Shown: positions 1 through 8,308, counted from the first letter of the stretch. The stretch: 35,000 nt of DNA from Prorocentrum cordatum (GCA_963575745.1 CAUYUJ010003568.1:10001-45000), one strand, 5' to 3'. Translations and numbers: made by a program. The notes: generated by a model from the letters alone, not told the origin.

Positions 1-535
1 GCATCGCCACGGGGGTGGCGCGTCTCGAGGACGTGTTGCCTCTCGCTGGCCGTTCTCTCTGGGTGGGGGAGGCTGCGGGACTTCTGGGTGACACCTCGGC
101 GGCTAATGCATTTGAGACTTCTTCTGGCAGGCTGGCATTCGACCGCCGACTCGCCGCGGGAAGCACAGCCGACGGGCGTCATTTGGGCGACTCCCTTGGC
201 GCGCGAAATGCCAGGGGTCGGCTCGGTTACATAGGTAGGCATTCCGTTTTTTGTGCGAAAGAAGTGCGCTTCTCACCGTCTCATTTGTGACGCGCGTGAG
301 GTCAACCCGTCGTTCGTCCCTCAAGTCGTACCTCTCTTGTCACTGCTCGCGCTCTGAGCTCCATTGAACTCCCTCAGGGTAGCTCGCTCTAGTGTGCCCG
401 GGCAGCTCAAGGAGTCGGTTTGGGTTCCCTCCGGTGCTCTGGTCCGACTTCCCCCTCGAGACAAGACAGGCCGTGGGCCCGGCTAGCCCTCTGGGGTTGG
501 TCGTGATCAGGCAGCGAGTCGTACTCATAATATGA
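1..535. other. Unassigned single-copy-looking sequence
   Basis: Mixed-composition DNA with no recognisable gene, RNA or repeat. Short open frames on both strands overlap one another and none has a clear coding bias. It could be intron or upstream flank of the frame that opens at 536. The stretch CTTCTCCCAG ending at about 559 resembles a 3' splice acceptor just inside that frame. Confidence 0.4.
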
Positions 536-2001
536 TCACGGGCAGTGCACTTCTCCCAGTCAGCAGTGGAGAACACGTTGCGCTCCCCCCTGCCGTGCCT
601 ACCGACCCCGTCCTGGCCTGGCGTCGACCCCTCTTCCCCGCTTGCTCACGTGCTGGCCGCCAGCGCCAGTTATGCCGATACTCTCACCTCTCTGTTCTTG
701 CGTCGTGAGCGGTCGGAGACGGGCCTCGCTTCTACGTTGACTGTTTCCGCAAAGGCTTGTCTCGACGCTGGCGCTGAGCCCGCCGATGCCAGTTTCCTCG
801 GTGACTGTCCCAGACGTTCCGATAAGAAGCAATGGATCACCACCCACCAAACCACCCCAACCCAACCCGAAGGCCTCTAATTGACCTCCATTTCCAGTGG
901 GGGGGGGGTCGGGGAACATCGAGAACATACATATGGAAGCCGTACCCCCCTCAACCCGAAATTCGGGTCTTCGGGTTGGGTTGGGGTGGTCGGGTAGGTA
1001 GTCATTGGAGGTCGCGGGTCCCTTCCGATAAGAAGCAATGGGCGGTTGCGTTCGGCTATGATGCAGGGCTGGGCGTCATGTTGGCTCGTTCGGTGGGCCG
1101 CGTTTGCGCGCTGTTCCAGGTCAGGCCCACTTGCTCTCGATGTTCTTGGCTGCCCGTGATAATTTGCGCCCGTTGCTGGGGCGGGCCCGCGTGGGTCTGG
1201 GGCTCTGTCGTGCGCGAGTGCTGGCTGGCCTGGGCCCTGTTGCCTACGGCTGCCGCGCGTCTGGTTCTCGCCGGGTGCCCTGGGGCGACCTCCGTGGGCG
1301 CGCCTCTGCGTGGCCTCGGCGTTGCCGCGCGCCAGTCTGACCCAGTGCGAGTTGGCCAGATTGGCCGCGTCAGTGAGGTGCGTCGGTTCGGTGGCGCGCC
1401 TCGGAATGTCTTGGACGAGGCGGAGGTCCCTATCCACTGTCCAGCCCGCGGCCTCGCCCGCGCCTTTCCAGGTGCTGGTTCTCACGCGGATCTCCCGCGG
1501 TTCCCGAATGGCGAGCGAAACAGTCCCCCCTGGGGCGCCCTGGCTGCCCTGAGGTGGAGGGGGGAGGAGCAGGTCCTGAACCGGCAGGCCGAAGCGGCCC
1601 TGTGGGCTGCGCGCTGTGCCGATCGTCATCAGCGCCATGCGGGTCATCGGCACCTCTTGCCGAGTGACTCCGTGTCCTGGGTCTGTGCCGCCACGCTGGG
1701 GGAGGCAGTCCGTGGGTCTTATTTCGACGGGGTCGGCAAGTGTGCGCTCTGCCGATTGCGTTGGGATGTCGGTTCGCTCATCGTTGGGCCCCGTCAGAAT
1801 GGAACGGCGCTGGCGCGCACGGTCGCAGATGTGACCCTGCGAGCGCACATCGTGGCCGTCGATGCTACGACCGTGGCCCACCTGTCTCAACAGTTGCATG
1901 CCCGCCATCGGCGATGGCGCTCCGCGCCCTCCAGGCCTGCGCTGGCCCGCGGGCGCGGCCGTTCGCCCCCGCAGCTCGCCCGGGCACTGGGGCGCCGCTG
2001 A
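536..2001 (+). CDS. Unrecognised frame of 420 codons, split by an inverted-repeat insertion
   Basis: I do not recognise the product. The frame opens after a TGA at 533-535 and runs to 835. It is then interrupted by the 836-1022 element and resumes at 1042 in a different register, running to the stop at 2001. Removing the element plus one copy of its 19-bp flanking repeat (206 bp) joins the two parts in phase: both sides read SDKKQW, followed by AVAFGYDAGLG. Third-position GC is high on both sides, as expected for GC-rich dinoflagellate genes, and composition is balanced in the parts around residues 70-110 and 240-390. From about 1104 to 1335 a second + frame looks equally protein-like, so a decayed frame or extra introns are possible. 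No start is certain: the first in-frame start-like codon is a GTG at 545, and an acceptor-like CCCAG ends near 559. It could be a gene with introns, a pseudogene, or a chance GC-rich frame. A minus-strand frame (877-2112) overlaps it and looks less protein-like. Confidence 0.35.
817..835. repeat. Left copy of 19-bp direct repeat (target-site duplication candidate)
   Basis: The sequence TTCCGATAAGAAGCAATGG is repeated exactly at 1023-1041 and immediately flanks the inverted-repeat element. Nineteen identical bases at both borders are best explained as a duplicated target site. Confidence 0.8.
836..1022. mobile_element. 187-bp inverted-repeat element, introner-like
   Basis: The element contains a perfect 21-bp inverted repeat at 851-871 and 970-990, rich in CCCAACCC on the left and GGGTTGGG on the right. 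Weaker inverted similarity extends outward to about 836 and 1005. It is bordered by 19-bp direct repeats. The middle holds a G10-like run (899-908) and an ATATG-containing linker, with a second small palindrome CCCGAAATTCGGG at 955-967. It carries no coding capacity. It interrupts an open frame that is restored by its removal together with one repeat copy. Such short inverted-repeat elements inside genes recall the introners described from dinoflagellates. However, no GT-AG, GC-AG or GA-AG pair lies at equivalent offsets in the two direct repeats, so clean splicing at the duplication would need non-canonical sites. A 19-bp duplication is also longer than most cut-and-paste transposons make. 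Confidence 0.7.
1023..1041. repeat. Right copy of 19-bp direct repeat
   Basis: Exact copy of 817-835 on the other side of the inverted-repeat element. It encodes the same residues (SDKKQW) in the resumed reading frame. Confidence 0.8.
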
Positions 2002-2486
2002 TGGCGGCGCCCCCGCGGCGGACGCGAGCGACCGCGACGGCGCCAGCGAGCCCTTCGTCTGTCGCGGCGAGGCTGCTGGAGCCACGGCAGGACGACTGCC
2101 CGGGAGCGCCATCAGCGCCGGGCGTTCTCCGCCCTTCCAAGCGGAGGCCCGAGAGCGGGGGCGGCCCGCCTGACCCCGCCGCTCGCCAAGACGGGCGCGG
2201 GGCGCCGCTCGCCGAGGGAGGGGGGGGGCGCTCGCCAGTCCTCGACGAGACCAGTGCGACGCGGGTCGCCGCGACGCTGGCCGCCGCGGGCTTCGCGGCG
2301 ACAGCGCTGGCGGCGCTGGGGGCGCGAGCCAGCTGCGAGGAGCACTCGCGGAAGCTCGCGCGTTGGATGATGCGCCGAGAGGCGCCGCCCCCAGGCGCCT
2401 GCGAGCGGGGCGCGCTGCTGACCGCCCACCTGGGGCGCCTGTGCGATTCTGTGGCCACCGAGAGCACGGGGGCCGACTGGCTGTGA
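2002..2486 (+). CDS. Unrecognised coding-like frame, very high GC3
   Basis: This + strand frame follows directly after the stop at 2001 but in another register, ending at a TGA at 2484-2486. From about 2240 to the stop nearly every codon ends in G or C, and the composition is balanced, with alanine, arginine, glutamate and leucine (for example the stretch ATLAAAGFAATALAAL). That pattern is what a real exon of a GC-rich alga would look like. No domain is recognised. The first third is proline-, arginine- and glycine-rich and less convincing. An intron or a frameshift near 1920-2010 could link it to the preceding frame. A minus-strand frame (1865-2467) is also open but shows no better composition. 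Confidence 0.3.
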
Positions 2487-2614
2487 CGCGCTGGGCAGAG
2501 CTTGCCAGCCCGCGGCCCCTGCGCCGCGCCTTTTTGCCGGCGTCGGGCGCGCTTGCGAGCTAACGGCGGGCGGGGCCGGGGCGGTCCAGGCCGCCGCTCC
2601 CGCGCGAGCCGGCA

Positions 2615-3355
2615 GTGGCGAGAGCCCTCGACCAGTGCGATTGCGACTTGTCGAGCCTTGGCGTTTTGTGCCGCGATGCCTGTCTTCGAGACGCGCGCGC
2701 GCCTGGGCGGGGCCCGCGGCCGCCCGCCCTCCCAGCTGGTCCCGCCTGCAGGGGGCGGGCGTGCAGGGGCCCACGGTTCGTGGGGCGGTGCTGGTCAGAG
2801 CGATCGAGCTTGGCAGGCCCGGCAAGCAAGGCTGGCGAGTTCGACGGCGGCGTCGGTCTCGACCTCCTGGCGCCGCACAGCGCGCTGATTCCAGGGCTGG
2901 AAGCAATCTCCTGGCACCGTGCCGACATGTGCGGGGACTTCGAGTTCGAGTGCTCAACCCTGCTGCGCCGCCGTCACGCCGTCGTGCGCCGTCTCGGGCT
3001 CGAGAAGCTGAGCGCGGCCCCCCGCCGCCTCCGCCGCGGAGGCGCGTCGGGTGATCGCGCGAGCACGTCGCGGTCCATGCTGGAGGTAGTGGGGCGAGGC
3101 GGCTGGGGGGCCGACTCGGGCCTCGCGAGGTGCGAGGATCATGCCGGGCTCGGCCCAGTCCCGCATCGGGCTGGGTCTCAGTTGCCGAGCCATGGGGACC
3201 GAGAGAGCTCGGATTGGCCGAGTTCTTTCGAGAAGTTCGGCGACGGCCCGCTCCGATGCTGCGATGGTCGCGGCAAGGTCTTGCTGGTCTTTTCCCTGGC
3301 GCGGCCGTGTGGGCCGATTCTTGCGGGGCCGCGGTCGTTGTGCCATTTTCTTTGA
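2615..3355 (+). CDS. Unrecognised coding-like frame ending at 3355
   Basis: A 246-codon frame with third-position GC of roughly four fifths and a balanced part from about residue 75 to the end, including a segment reading ISWHRADMCGDFEFECSTLL. No family is recognised. It lies in the same orientation as the frames at 536-2001 and 2002-2486 and may be a later exon of the same locus. The minus strand also offers a plausible frame from about 3350 to 2954, with a lysine- and arginine-rich start, but with weaker third-position bias. The strand is therefore not settled. The stretch 2487-2614 between the frames shows nothing else. Confidence 0.3.
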   Translation: MARALDQCDCDLSSLGVLCRDACLRDARAPGRGPRPPALPAGPACRGRACRGPRFVGRCWSERSSLAGPASKAGEFDGGVGLDLLAPHSALIPGLEAISWHRADMCGDFEFECSTLLRRRHAVVRRLGLEKLSAAPRRLRRGGASGDRASTSRSMLEVVGRGGWGADSGLARCEDHAGLGPVPHRAGSQLPSHGDRESSDWPSSFEKFGDGPLRCCDGRGKVLLVFSLARPCGPILAGPRSLCHFL

Positions 3356-3441
3356 GAAGAAGTTTGGGCTCCGCCGTGATGTGCGTCGCGCGGCCGTCTT
3401 CGCCAGCGTGCTTGGTTGGGGCAAGTCAGGTCTTGCGCGGC

Positions 3442-3500
3442 TTTTCCCTGCCATCCTGTGGTGCTGGGTCTTCGTTTTGAAGAGACAGCGCCCCGCGTTC
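3442..3500 (+). repeat. Composite repeat type 1, head module copy 1
   Basis: A block of roughly 58 bp containing CCATCCTGTGGTG and AAGAGACAGCGCCCCGCG. It recurs at 26309-26365 and 29481-29540 with only a few changes. As in the other two copies it is followed by a pyrimidine-rich stretch and then by units containing GGAGCTCCAC. Confidence 0.75.
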
Positions 3501-3740
3501 TCACTTCTCCCGCTGCCCCCTCCCTCCTCCTTCCTCCCTAGCACCCAGCACAGTGTTTCCTCTCCCCGGAGGGAGCTCCACCTTCCCAATGCCGCAGTTC
3601 GCATGCGGCCCCCCCGCCCAATACAGCGCTTCGTGGCCCCATATGGAGCTCCACCGGAGGTCCGAGGGGCGCAGTTTGCATGCGGTTCCTTCGCTTCGTG
3701 GCCACAGAGGGAGCTCCACGGAAGACGATACCCACGACTG
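3501..3740 (+). repeat. CT-rich tract and three degenerate minisatellite units
   Basis: Bases 3501-3560 are C/T-rich. Bases 3560-3740 hold about three shortened units with CGTGGCCCCATATGGAGCTC-type cores spaced about 65 bp apart. The core matches the 88-90-bp minisatellites at 26571 and 29938, so this is the degenerate tail of the first type 1 composite repeat. Confidence 0.6.
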
Positions 3741-3963
3741 CGGTATTCACAGCTGCATATGGTCGGGTTCTCCGCCAGGCTGATTGTTTGTCTCGCCGCG
3801 CCACGTGTCGCCACCGCTCGCGCGCGCCAGATCGGCGCCGCAGGCGTGCCCCCCGATTTTCGAGTGCCTGCTACCGTGGCGCCCCCCGGCCTGTCCCTTC
3901 ACTTACGTGGGAAAGTCCGGGGTGCCGACGCGTTGATCGATCGAATGGGTCTCCTGCTCAGCC

Positions 3964-4551
3964 TTGTTGAATGTCTCGATACTCCCTATGATAAGGAGAC
4001 CCTACCACTCCTTTTTTTTCAAGTCGCCGCCGACTGGTCGACAAGTGGCCTCGGAACAGCGCCGATTGTTGCTCTTGTTCTCTGCCCGTCAGAAAACTGG
4101 GCCCGTCTGTGGCTCCTGCGCTGTGGGTCCCCTGGCGGCTCAGTTCGTTTGGCCTGGCCGTCGCGGCATCCGCAAGCTTTTTGGTGAGCCTCAGTTGCGC
4201 ATTCGGGAGAAACTGAACGGTACCTGGATCAGTACACTCGCAGAATTGTATCCGCCTGCTATCAAACACTTTATTGCTTTATGTTTAAGTGATGCAGCTA
4301 ATGAGTGGCAGTGGTCCGTCCTTTCTGTCTCTCACATATGCCCGTTTACTTGTGGCGTGCTGCCGTGTTGCTGGTGTGGAATCCCACGGTGGGTTCGTCT
4401 GCGGTGTTGTTTCTCGGAAAGCGACATTTTGAGACATGGGTTAGTTTGGCATCGTCGTCATGATGATGCGCGCATGAAGTCCGCTCCCGCCCTTTTTTAC
4501 GCCAAGCCCGTGGCTTGTTTCAGTTTCAGTTGTTGCGCTGACGTAGTATGA
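3964..4551 (+). CDS. Unrecognised coding-like frame of 195 codons
   Basis: The product is not recognised. The middle of the frame (roughly 4090-4330) has balanced composition, including a segment reading KLNGTWISTLAELYPPAIKH. This is loosely reminiscent of short conserved stretches in retroelement-type open frames that are abundant in dinoflagellate genomes, but I cannot assign it. The stop overlaps the ATG at 4548 of the next frame. GC content is lower than in the 536-3355 block. It may be a decayed transposon-derived frame or an exon. The stretch 3741-3963 upstream shows nothing recognisable. Confidence 0.22.
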   Translation: MLNVSILPMIRRPYHSFFFKSPPTGRQVASEQRRLLLLFSARQKTGPVCGSCAVGPLAAQFVWPGRRGIRKLFGEPQLRIREKLNGTWISTLAELYPPAIKHFIALCLSDAANEWQWSVLSVSHICPFTCGVLPCCWCGIPRWVRLRCCFSESDILRHGLVWHRRHDDARMKSAPALFYAKPVACFSFSCCADVV

Positions 4552-4832
4552 AGTCCGGCGATGGTTTGTCTGTGATGTTGTGCTTCGTCAAGCTACAGGT
4601 TGCAAAAGGGTTCATCTCCCATCGGCATCGTGCATATCTTCCCGGCTCCCACCTTGGCATCGACGGCTTCGAGCACATCTTCAGCTCGGGCCCTTGCCTT
4701 GGAGACAGCACAGTTGGACCTCCGTTCCGCCCCCTCTTCTCCTCCTTCTTCCTCCCCCGCCTTCGCGCCTCCGCGGAGGTAGCGTTTTACGCGGGTCGAG
4801 GCGAGGCTTTAACGCTCCCTGGGTGCTGCTAG
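4548..4832 (+). CDS. Unrecognised coding-like frame of 94 codons
   Basis: It starts at an ATG that overlaps the stop of the preceding frame and ends at TAG 4830-4832. Composition is balanced (for example GIDGFEHIFSSGPCLGDS) and third positions are mostly G or C. No domain is recognised. It may continue the frame at 3964-4551 after a frameshift or across an unseen intron. Confidence 0.2.
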   Translation: MKSGDGLSVMLCFVKLQVAKGFISHRHRAYLPGSHLGIDGFEHIFSSGPCLGDSTVGPPFRPLFSSFFLPRLRASAEVAFYAGRGEALTLPGCC

Positions 4833-5305
4833 GCGCACAACTGTCGCCCATTCCTCGCACCCCCCCCTAGAGGGGGTCCAAGGGGACCGTCGCCGTGGGC
4901 ATGTCCGGGGGAGGCCCCGCCCTGGTGCCGCCTGGCGCGCAGCCGTCGTCGCTCCTCTGGGGGAGTCGAGCGCAGCTGGTCCCTGAGCGCGACTGCTCCG
5001 TGGAGAATCTCGTAGCATGTTCGTGTCCGTTGGTGCGGCCGTGCGTGTCGGATGCACTGGGTACGTCCCTGGGCAAGTGTACATGTCGGGGCTTCAGGAG
5101 GCCTCCGAGGGCCCATGGGGCCTCCAGGGACCCCCGGGGACCTCCTTGGACAGGAGAGCCTTGCTGCTCCTGGTCAGGACGCGACAGCGGTGGACGGATG
5201 AGTATGGATGAGTAGATGGAGAGGTGGATCGACGAGTAGGGGGAGGGGGTGAGTAAGCAGATTCTTCCCTTACCATTTTGCTGTTTTCCTCGCCCCCCCA
5301 TTCTA
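4833..5305. other. Unassigned GC-rich stretch
   Basis: No gene recognised. Bases 5095-5150 are rich in GGGACCTCC-like words and give a glycine-proline reading in one frame, which I take as low complexity. Bases 5200-5240 are a degenerate GGATGAGTA-type repeat. Confidence 0.35.
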
Positions 5306-5345
5306 TCAGCTAGAGCTCGACGATAGCTTCACGACGGCGGCGCTA

Positions 5346-5572
5346 ATGCGCAGATCGGCCTTCTGTGGGCCACGTTCGGGGAGGCCGGGCGCTCGGCGCC
5401 CGGCCGGTCTCCGGCGCCGGCGCCGGGCCGCCCAGGAGTCGCCCGCGTCGGCGAAGTTGATCAAGGTGGAGATGATCGACCAGGCGAGGGTGCCGATCCT
5501 GCGGCTGATGCTCAGAGGCCGCGCCCGCCCCCACGGAACAGTGGAAAACCGACCAGCCCCAACCACATTTCA
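5346..5572 (+). pseudogene. Nucleotidyltransferase-fold fragment (Cid1/TUTase/Trf4-like), probably an exon remnant
   Basis: Residues 41-54 of this frame read VEMIDQARVPILRL. This matches the strand motif of terminal nucleotidyltransferases, in which a V-x-x-I-x-x-A-R-V-P-I-(I/L)-(K/R) segment precedes the third catalytic aspartate (usually in a D-(I/V)-S-x-N context). Members of this family add A or U tails to RNA. Here the following residues read RARPHGTVENRPAP. The spacing fits, and the N-R-P-A part resembles the usual continuation, but the expected aspartate is not where it should be. From codon 31 to 53 all third positions are G or C. The frame then runs into a GCGC-rich palindrome and loses resemblance. 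No upstream G-S-x-x-x-G-(L/T)-x-x-x-x-S-D motif is seen nearby, so only one exon's worth survives or the rest lies in other exons. The opposite strand is also open with high GC3 (about 5306-5566), which weakens the case. Confidence 0.4.
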
Positions 5573-5579
5573 ATGGTTG

Positions 5580-5622
5580 TTGCGCGCCTGCGCGCGTGCA
5601 CGCGCGCAGGCGCGCGCGCGCG
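5580..5622. repeat. Alternating GC tract with 24-bp perfect palindrome
   Basis: Bases 5587-5610 form a perfect palindrome (CCTGCGCGCG, TGCA, CGCGCGCAGG) inside an alternating purine-pyrimidine tract. Such tracts can extrude a cruciform or adopt Z-DNA. Confidence 0.7.
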
Positions 5623-5730
5623 TCAATTGGCTCTCTCGGGGGGAGGTGCGCCGTCGAGGAGCGGTGGAGGCCCTCGCGGGGCGCCGCTGTCTAGATTTTT
5701 CTTCCGCCGCGAATGCGCTTGGTTTTGGGA

Positions 5731-5845
5731 GGCATTTTGGTCCCCCCAACTCCGGTTGGAACAGAGGCACCGACAGTTGATTGTTTTGGGGGACATTTTG
5801 GTCCCCCCAACTCTGGTTGGGGAACAGAGGGCACCGACACTTGAT
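5731..5845 (+). repeat. Tandem duplication of a roughly 55-60-bp unit
   Basis: CATTTTGGTCCCCCCAACTC begins at 5733 and again at about 5793. Each copy continues with GGTTGG, AACAGAG, GGCACCGACA and TTGATT. The two copies differ at a few positions and by small gaps. Confidence 0.8.
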
Positions 5846-6039
5846 TTTGCAGCTCAGCGTTTTGCAAGTCTGGCGACTGTACGCAAGCGTAGGCGCCCGG
5901 TGAGCGAGGCCACTGCCAGTTGCCGCAGGCGGGGGCCCGCGCGCGCGGTCCAGTGGGTCCGAAGTTCCTCGTGTGGGGGGCGGGGGGCGGTTTGCATGCG
6001 TTCACCTGTTGCCGTGGCTCGTCGCAGTCGTTTGTCATC

Positions 6040-6040
6040 G

Positions 6041-6096
<56 letters not shown>

Positions 6097-6140
6097 TCGT
6101 CGTCGCCCGTCGTCTCTCGTCGCCTCTCGTCGTCGTCGTA
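6040..6140 (+). repeat. GTC/TCG trinucleotide microsatellite
   Basis: An uninterrupted GTC run extends from about 6040 to 6095, followed by an imperfect CGTCGTC/CTCGTCG stretch to about 6140. Open frames through it read as poly-V, poly-S or poly-R and are not genes. The flanks 5846-6039 and 6141-6369 are GC-rich; only a short frame near 6300-6369 (ISEICADLRQLL) looks protein-like. Confidence 0.9.
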
Positions 6141-6369
6141 GGGTCGTGGGTCTCTTCCCGTCGAAATAAACAAAACACCTGCAAAACCAGAATCGGAGGC
6201 CCGCGCGGAGTTCTCGGATCGGCGCTGGGCCCCCCGTGGCGGGGCCTCCGGCGCCGCCACGGGCGCGGTCCGCGCGCCGCGCAGGGGGGGGTCCAGCGCC
6301 CATCTCAGAAATCTGCGCGGACCTCCGACAGCTTCTGCGGGCGCTGTCAGCTCTCCCCAAGGCTATGAT

Positions 6370-6560
6370 CCACTATAGGGCGACGAGATCTATACATATC
6401 CACTGCTCCCTGGCCAGGCCCATCCTGTGCACCCAGGAGCTGTGTATACGCCCTCCTGGCCAAGCCAGGAGGGCCTCGCGTATACACCGCTGCCGGGCTC
6501 ACGATGGGCCTGACCAGGGAGCAGTGGATATGTATAGACTTCGTCGCCCTACACTAGTGG
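6370..6560. mobile_element. 191-bp foldback element (long hairpin)
   Basis: The left arm 6370-6424 starts with CCACTA and ends with AGGCCCATC. It pairs with the right arm 6503-6560, which starts GATGGGCCTG and ends TAGTGG, with only a few mismatches. Inside, 6442-6460 and 6464-6487 form a second nested hairpin (GTGTATACGCCCTCCTGGC against its complement). Almost the entire element can therefore fold into one long stem. No coding capacity and no clear target duplication are seen. It is consistent with a MITE or foldback transposon, or with a hairpin RNA precursor if transcribed. Confidence 0.75.
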
Positions 6561-6581
6561 CGTTTTTTCATGCTCTCTTAG

Positions 6582-7247
6582 CCTCCTCTTTTTTTGGCTG
6601 GTTTCGTTCTTGCGGCGCGTGCTGGACTCGCGCTCCGCACCCCGTTGTTCATTACCGTTTTTGTCGGATCCGGGCCCTATGGATTGGCCCCCTCTTTCTC
6701 GATGGGGATGGCTGAATCGCGGGCGCGCGCGTGCCCATTGCTGCGCATCTCGCTCACATGTGGTTCGCTCCCCAGCTGCTTCTGCAAGCTTCTCTTCTCT
6801 CCTCCCCCCGTCGCCGTCCTCGCCGTCCTGGCCTTCCTTGTCCTCGTCCTCGCCCTCCCCCCTCGCCCGCCTCCCCCTCCCCTTCCCTCCTGCCCCCCTC
6901 CTCTCCCTCCCTCCGATGAGCCTCCGGACGCATGTTCGCCCGCCCAAGCGTGTGTCTGCCTCCTTCGGTTCCGCCGACGGCGCGCAACCTTCTGGGCCCC
7001 CGCTGCGCCGCCCTACGTGGCACGGACAGCGCACGCGCTGACGCTGCGGTCGGGCCCGGGTATCAGATCGGGGCCCGTTCGGGGAGGGTGCTCCGAGGCA
7101 GGGCCCTCGTGCTCGCGGGATGCCCTGGCGCAGCCGGGGGGAGGGCACCCTCGCACGCCCTGCAGGTCCCGGCCGGCGGAGGGCCGCCTGTCCTCGAAGG
7201 AGTGCCCTTCTGCGCCACCAGGTCCGGCTGCAGCACACCAGCTTTAA
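6582..7247 (+). CDS. Unrecognised coding-like frame ending in the MITE border
   Basis: After a TAG at 6579 this + frame stays open to the TAA at 7245-7247, which lies at the start of the MITE inverted repeat. Its first 90 codons have balanced composition with a hydrophobic stretch (about 6795-6860, AVLAVLAFLVLVLAL) encoded by a CT-rich tract. The later part is proline- and arginine-rich. No family is recognised. The pyrimidine tract at 6780-6920 could instead be an intron polypyrimidine tract. Confidence 0.2.
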   Translation, partial: PPLFLAGFVLAARAGLALRTPLFITVFVGSGPYGLAPSFSMGMAESRARACPLLRISLTCGSLPSCFCKLLFSPPPVAVLAVLAFLVLVLALPPRPPPPPLPSCPPPLPPSDEPPDACSPAQACVCLLRFRRRRATFWAPAAPPYVARTAHALTLRSGPGIRSGPVRGGCSEAGPSCSRDALAQPGGGHPRTPCRSRPAEGRLSSKECPSAPPGPAAAHQL

Positions 7248-7435
7248 GTCGGGCCTGTCCCCCTACAGGGGGATTGCCGACGAAAAATTACAAATACCCC
7301 CAAAAAAAATCCAAAAAGAGTCCAACACTAGTCTGGGGACTATTTTTCGAGTCTCTGTTGACCTTTTTGGGGCATTTTTCGGGTACTTTTTATTTTTCGT
7401 CGAAATTTCCCCCTGTAGGGGGACACGCCCCACAT
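7246..7435. mobile_element. AT-rich MITE, copy 1
   Basis: Terminal inverted repeats (about 7251-7273 and 7407-7430) share the core TCCCCCTACAGGGGGA. Subterminal sequence continues the inverted match (CGACGAAAAAT on the left, ATTTTTCGTCG on the right). The centre carries TAGTCTGGGGACTA, itself a small palindrome. The element is A/T-rich in GC-rich surroundings and has no coding capacity. Copies 2 and 3 lie at 20186-20336 and 21471-21625. No clean target duplication is visible here. Confidence 0.8.
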
Positions 7436-7437
7436 AA

Positions 7438-8221
7438 CACTGGCCGAGGACCATCGCTTCTTGCCCCCTCCCGGTGCTCTTTTCTTCTGATGCCGGTGCG
7501 GCGCGCGGGGGAGGGGCGGCTGCACGCCCTCTCCTCTCGGCTGCGCTCTCGCCCCCGGGCTGCACCCCCGTGTGCCGCCGGCCTGCAGCGGGCAGCGCAG
7601 GCCAGGCGCTTTTGCGGGCCGGCCAGCGGCTGCCGCAGGCCGGGCGCGCGGCGCAGCCTCTCGTCCGTCTCCTGCCCCCGGGGCCGGCCCTGGCCTCCTC
7701 TCGTCCTCTCGTCGTGGCTCGCGTCTCCCCTCGCTGTCCACTTGGTGGGCGGCGTGCTCGCAGCCATGCTTCGGGCCTCTGCTTCTACCCGCTTCCCTCT
7801 CGGTCCTCGTCGTCGTCGTCGTCATTTGTCGCCCTCTCCCAACTTGGCTTTGGTCGTTCCCTCATCCCGCGTGGGTTCCTTCGTCTTTCTTATCTTCTGC
7901 CTGGCCCTGCTTCTCAGCCTGGCCACGTTCGTGCGGCGGGGCGTTGATTACGTCTGGCGGCGCTTCTCGCGAATCGGCCGGCTGCGATTGCGCGGTCGGG
8001 ATGATTATTTTCCTGACCTTGTGGAGGCGCTTCCGTTGTGCGTTTCCTTTCGGCTAGCCTTCCTCCTCTCCTTTCATGAGTATTCCTATGTTTGTATAAC
8101 TACAGCTTTGTTTGTATGTATTTATTTTGATATTAGTTCTTTATTCTACAAGCCGTGCTTGCACTTAGGGACTCGCATTTATTCCCCAGTTTGGTGTTCC
8201 CCGGGTTCCCTGGGATGCTAA
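7438..8221 (+). CDS. Coding-like frame with a hydrophobic segment, product unknown
   Basis: The frame ending at TAA 8219-8221 passes upstream through the MITE, so only the part after it is considered. From about 7840 to 8060 third positions are mostly G or C and the reading has a membrane-type stretch (VFLIFCLALLLSLATFV) followed by a basic, aromatic segment. After 8060 the DNA becomes AT-richer and the reading loses coding bias. Another + frame (7474-7947) is equally open over the first part. There is no recognisable domain. It may be an exon or a chance frame. Confidence 0.2.
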
Positions 8222-8308
8222 GCAATGCCAAGCAATGCCAAGCACTGTGCCCGTGCAATAGGAAGCTTTCCCCTAATCGGGGTCGCGCCGGTTTGATTTT
8301 CTAAGGAA

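Noticed and set aside
877-2112. 411-codon minus-strand frame
   Set aside because: It overlaps the + strand frame, runs through the 836-1022 element, and is dominated by arginine, proline, glycine and alanine expected from GC-rich antisense.
5017-5211. Glycine-proline frame resembling collagen
   Set aside because: It is a short low-complexity GGGACCTCC-type stretch without regular G-x-y repeats.
6370-6385. CACTATAGGGCGA resembles the end of a phage T7 promoter and common vector sequence
   Set aside because: The match is short, the upstream part of the promoter is absent, and the sequence is the end of an inverted-repeat arm whose partner reads differently (TGTAGGGCGACG). Vector contamination is unlikely.
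6549-7238. 229-codon charged minus-strand frame
   Set aside because: Its lysine/glutamate-rich part is the antisense of a CT tract and its codons lack the third-position GC seen in the better frames.
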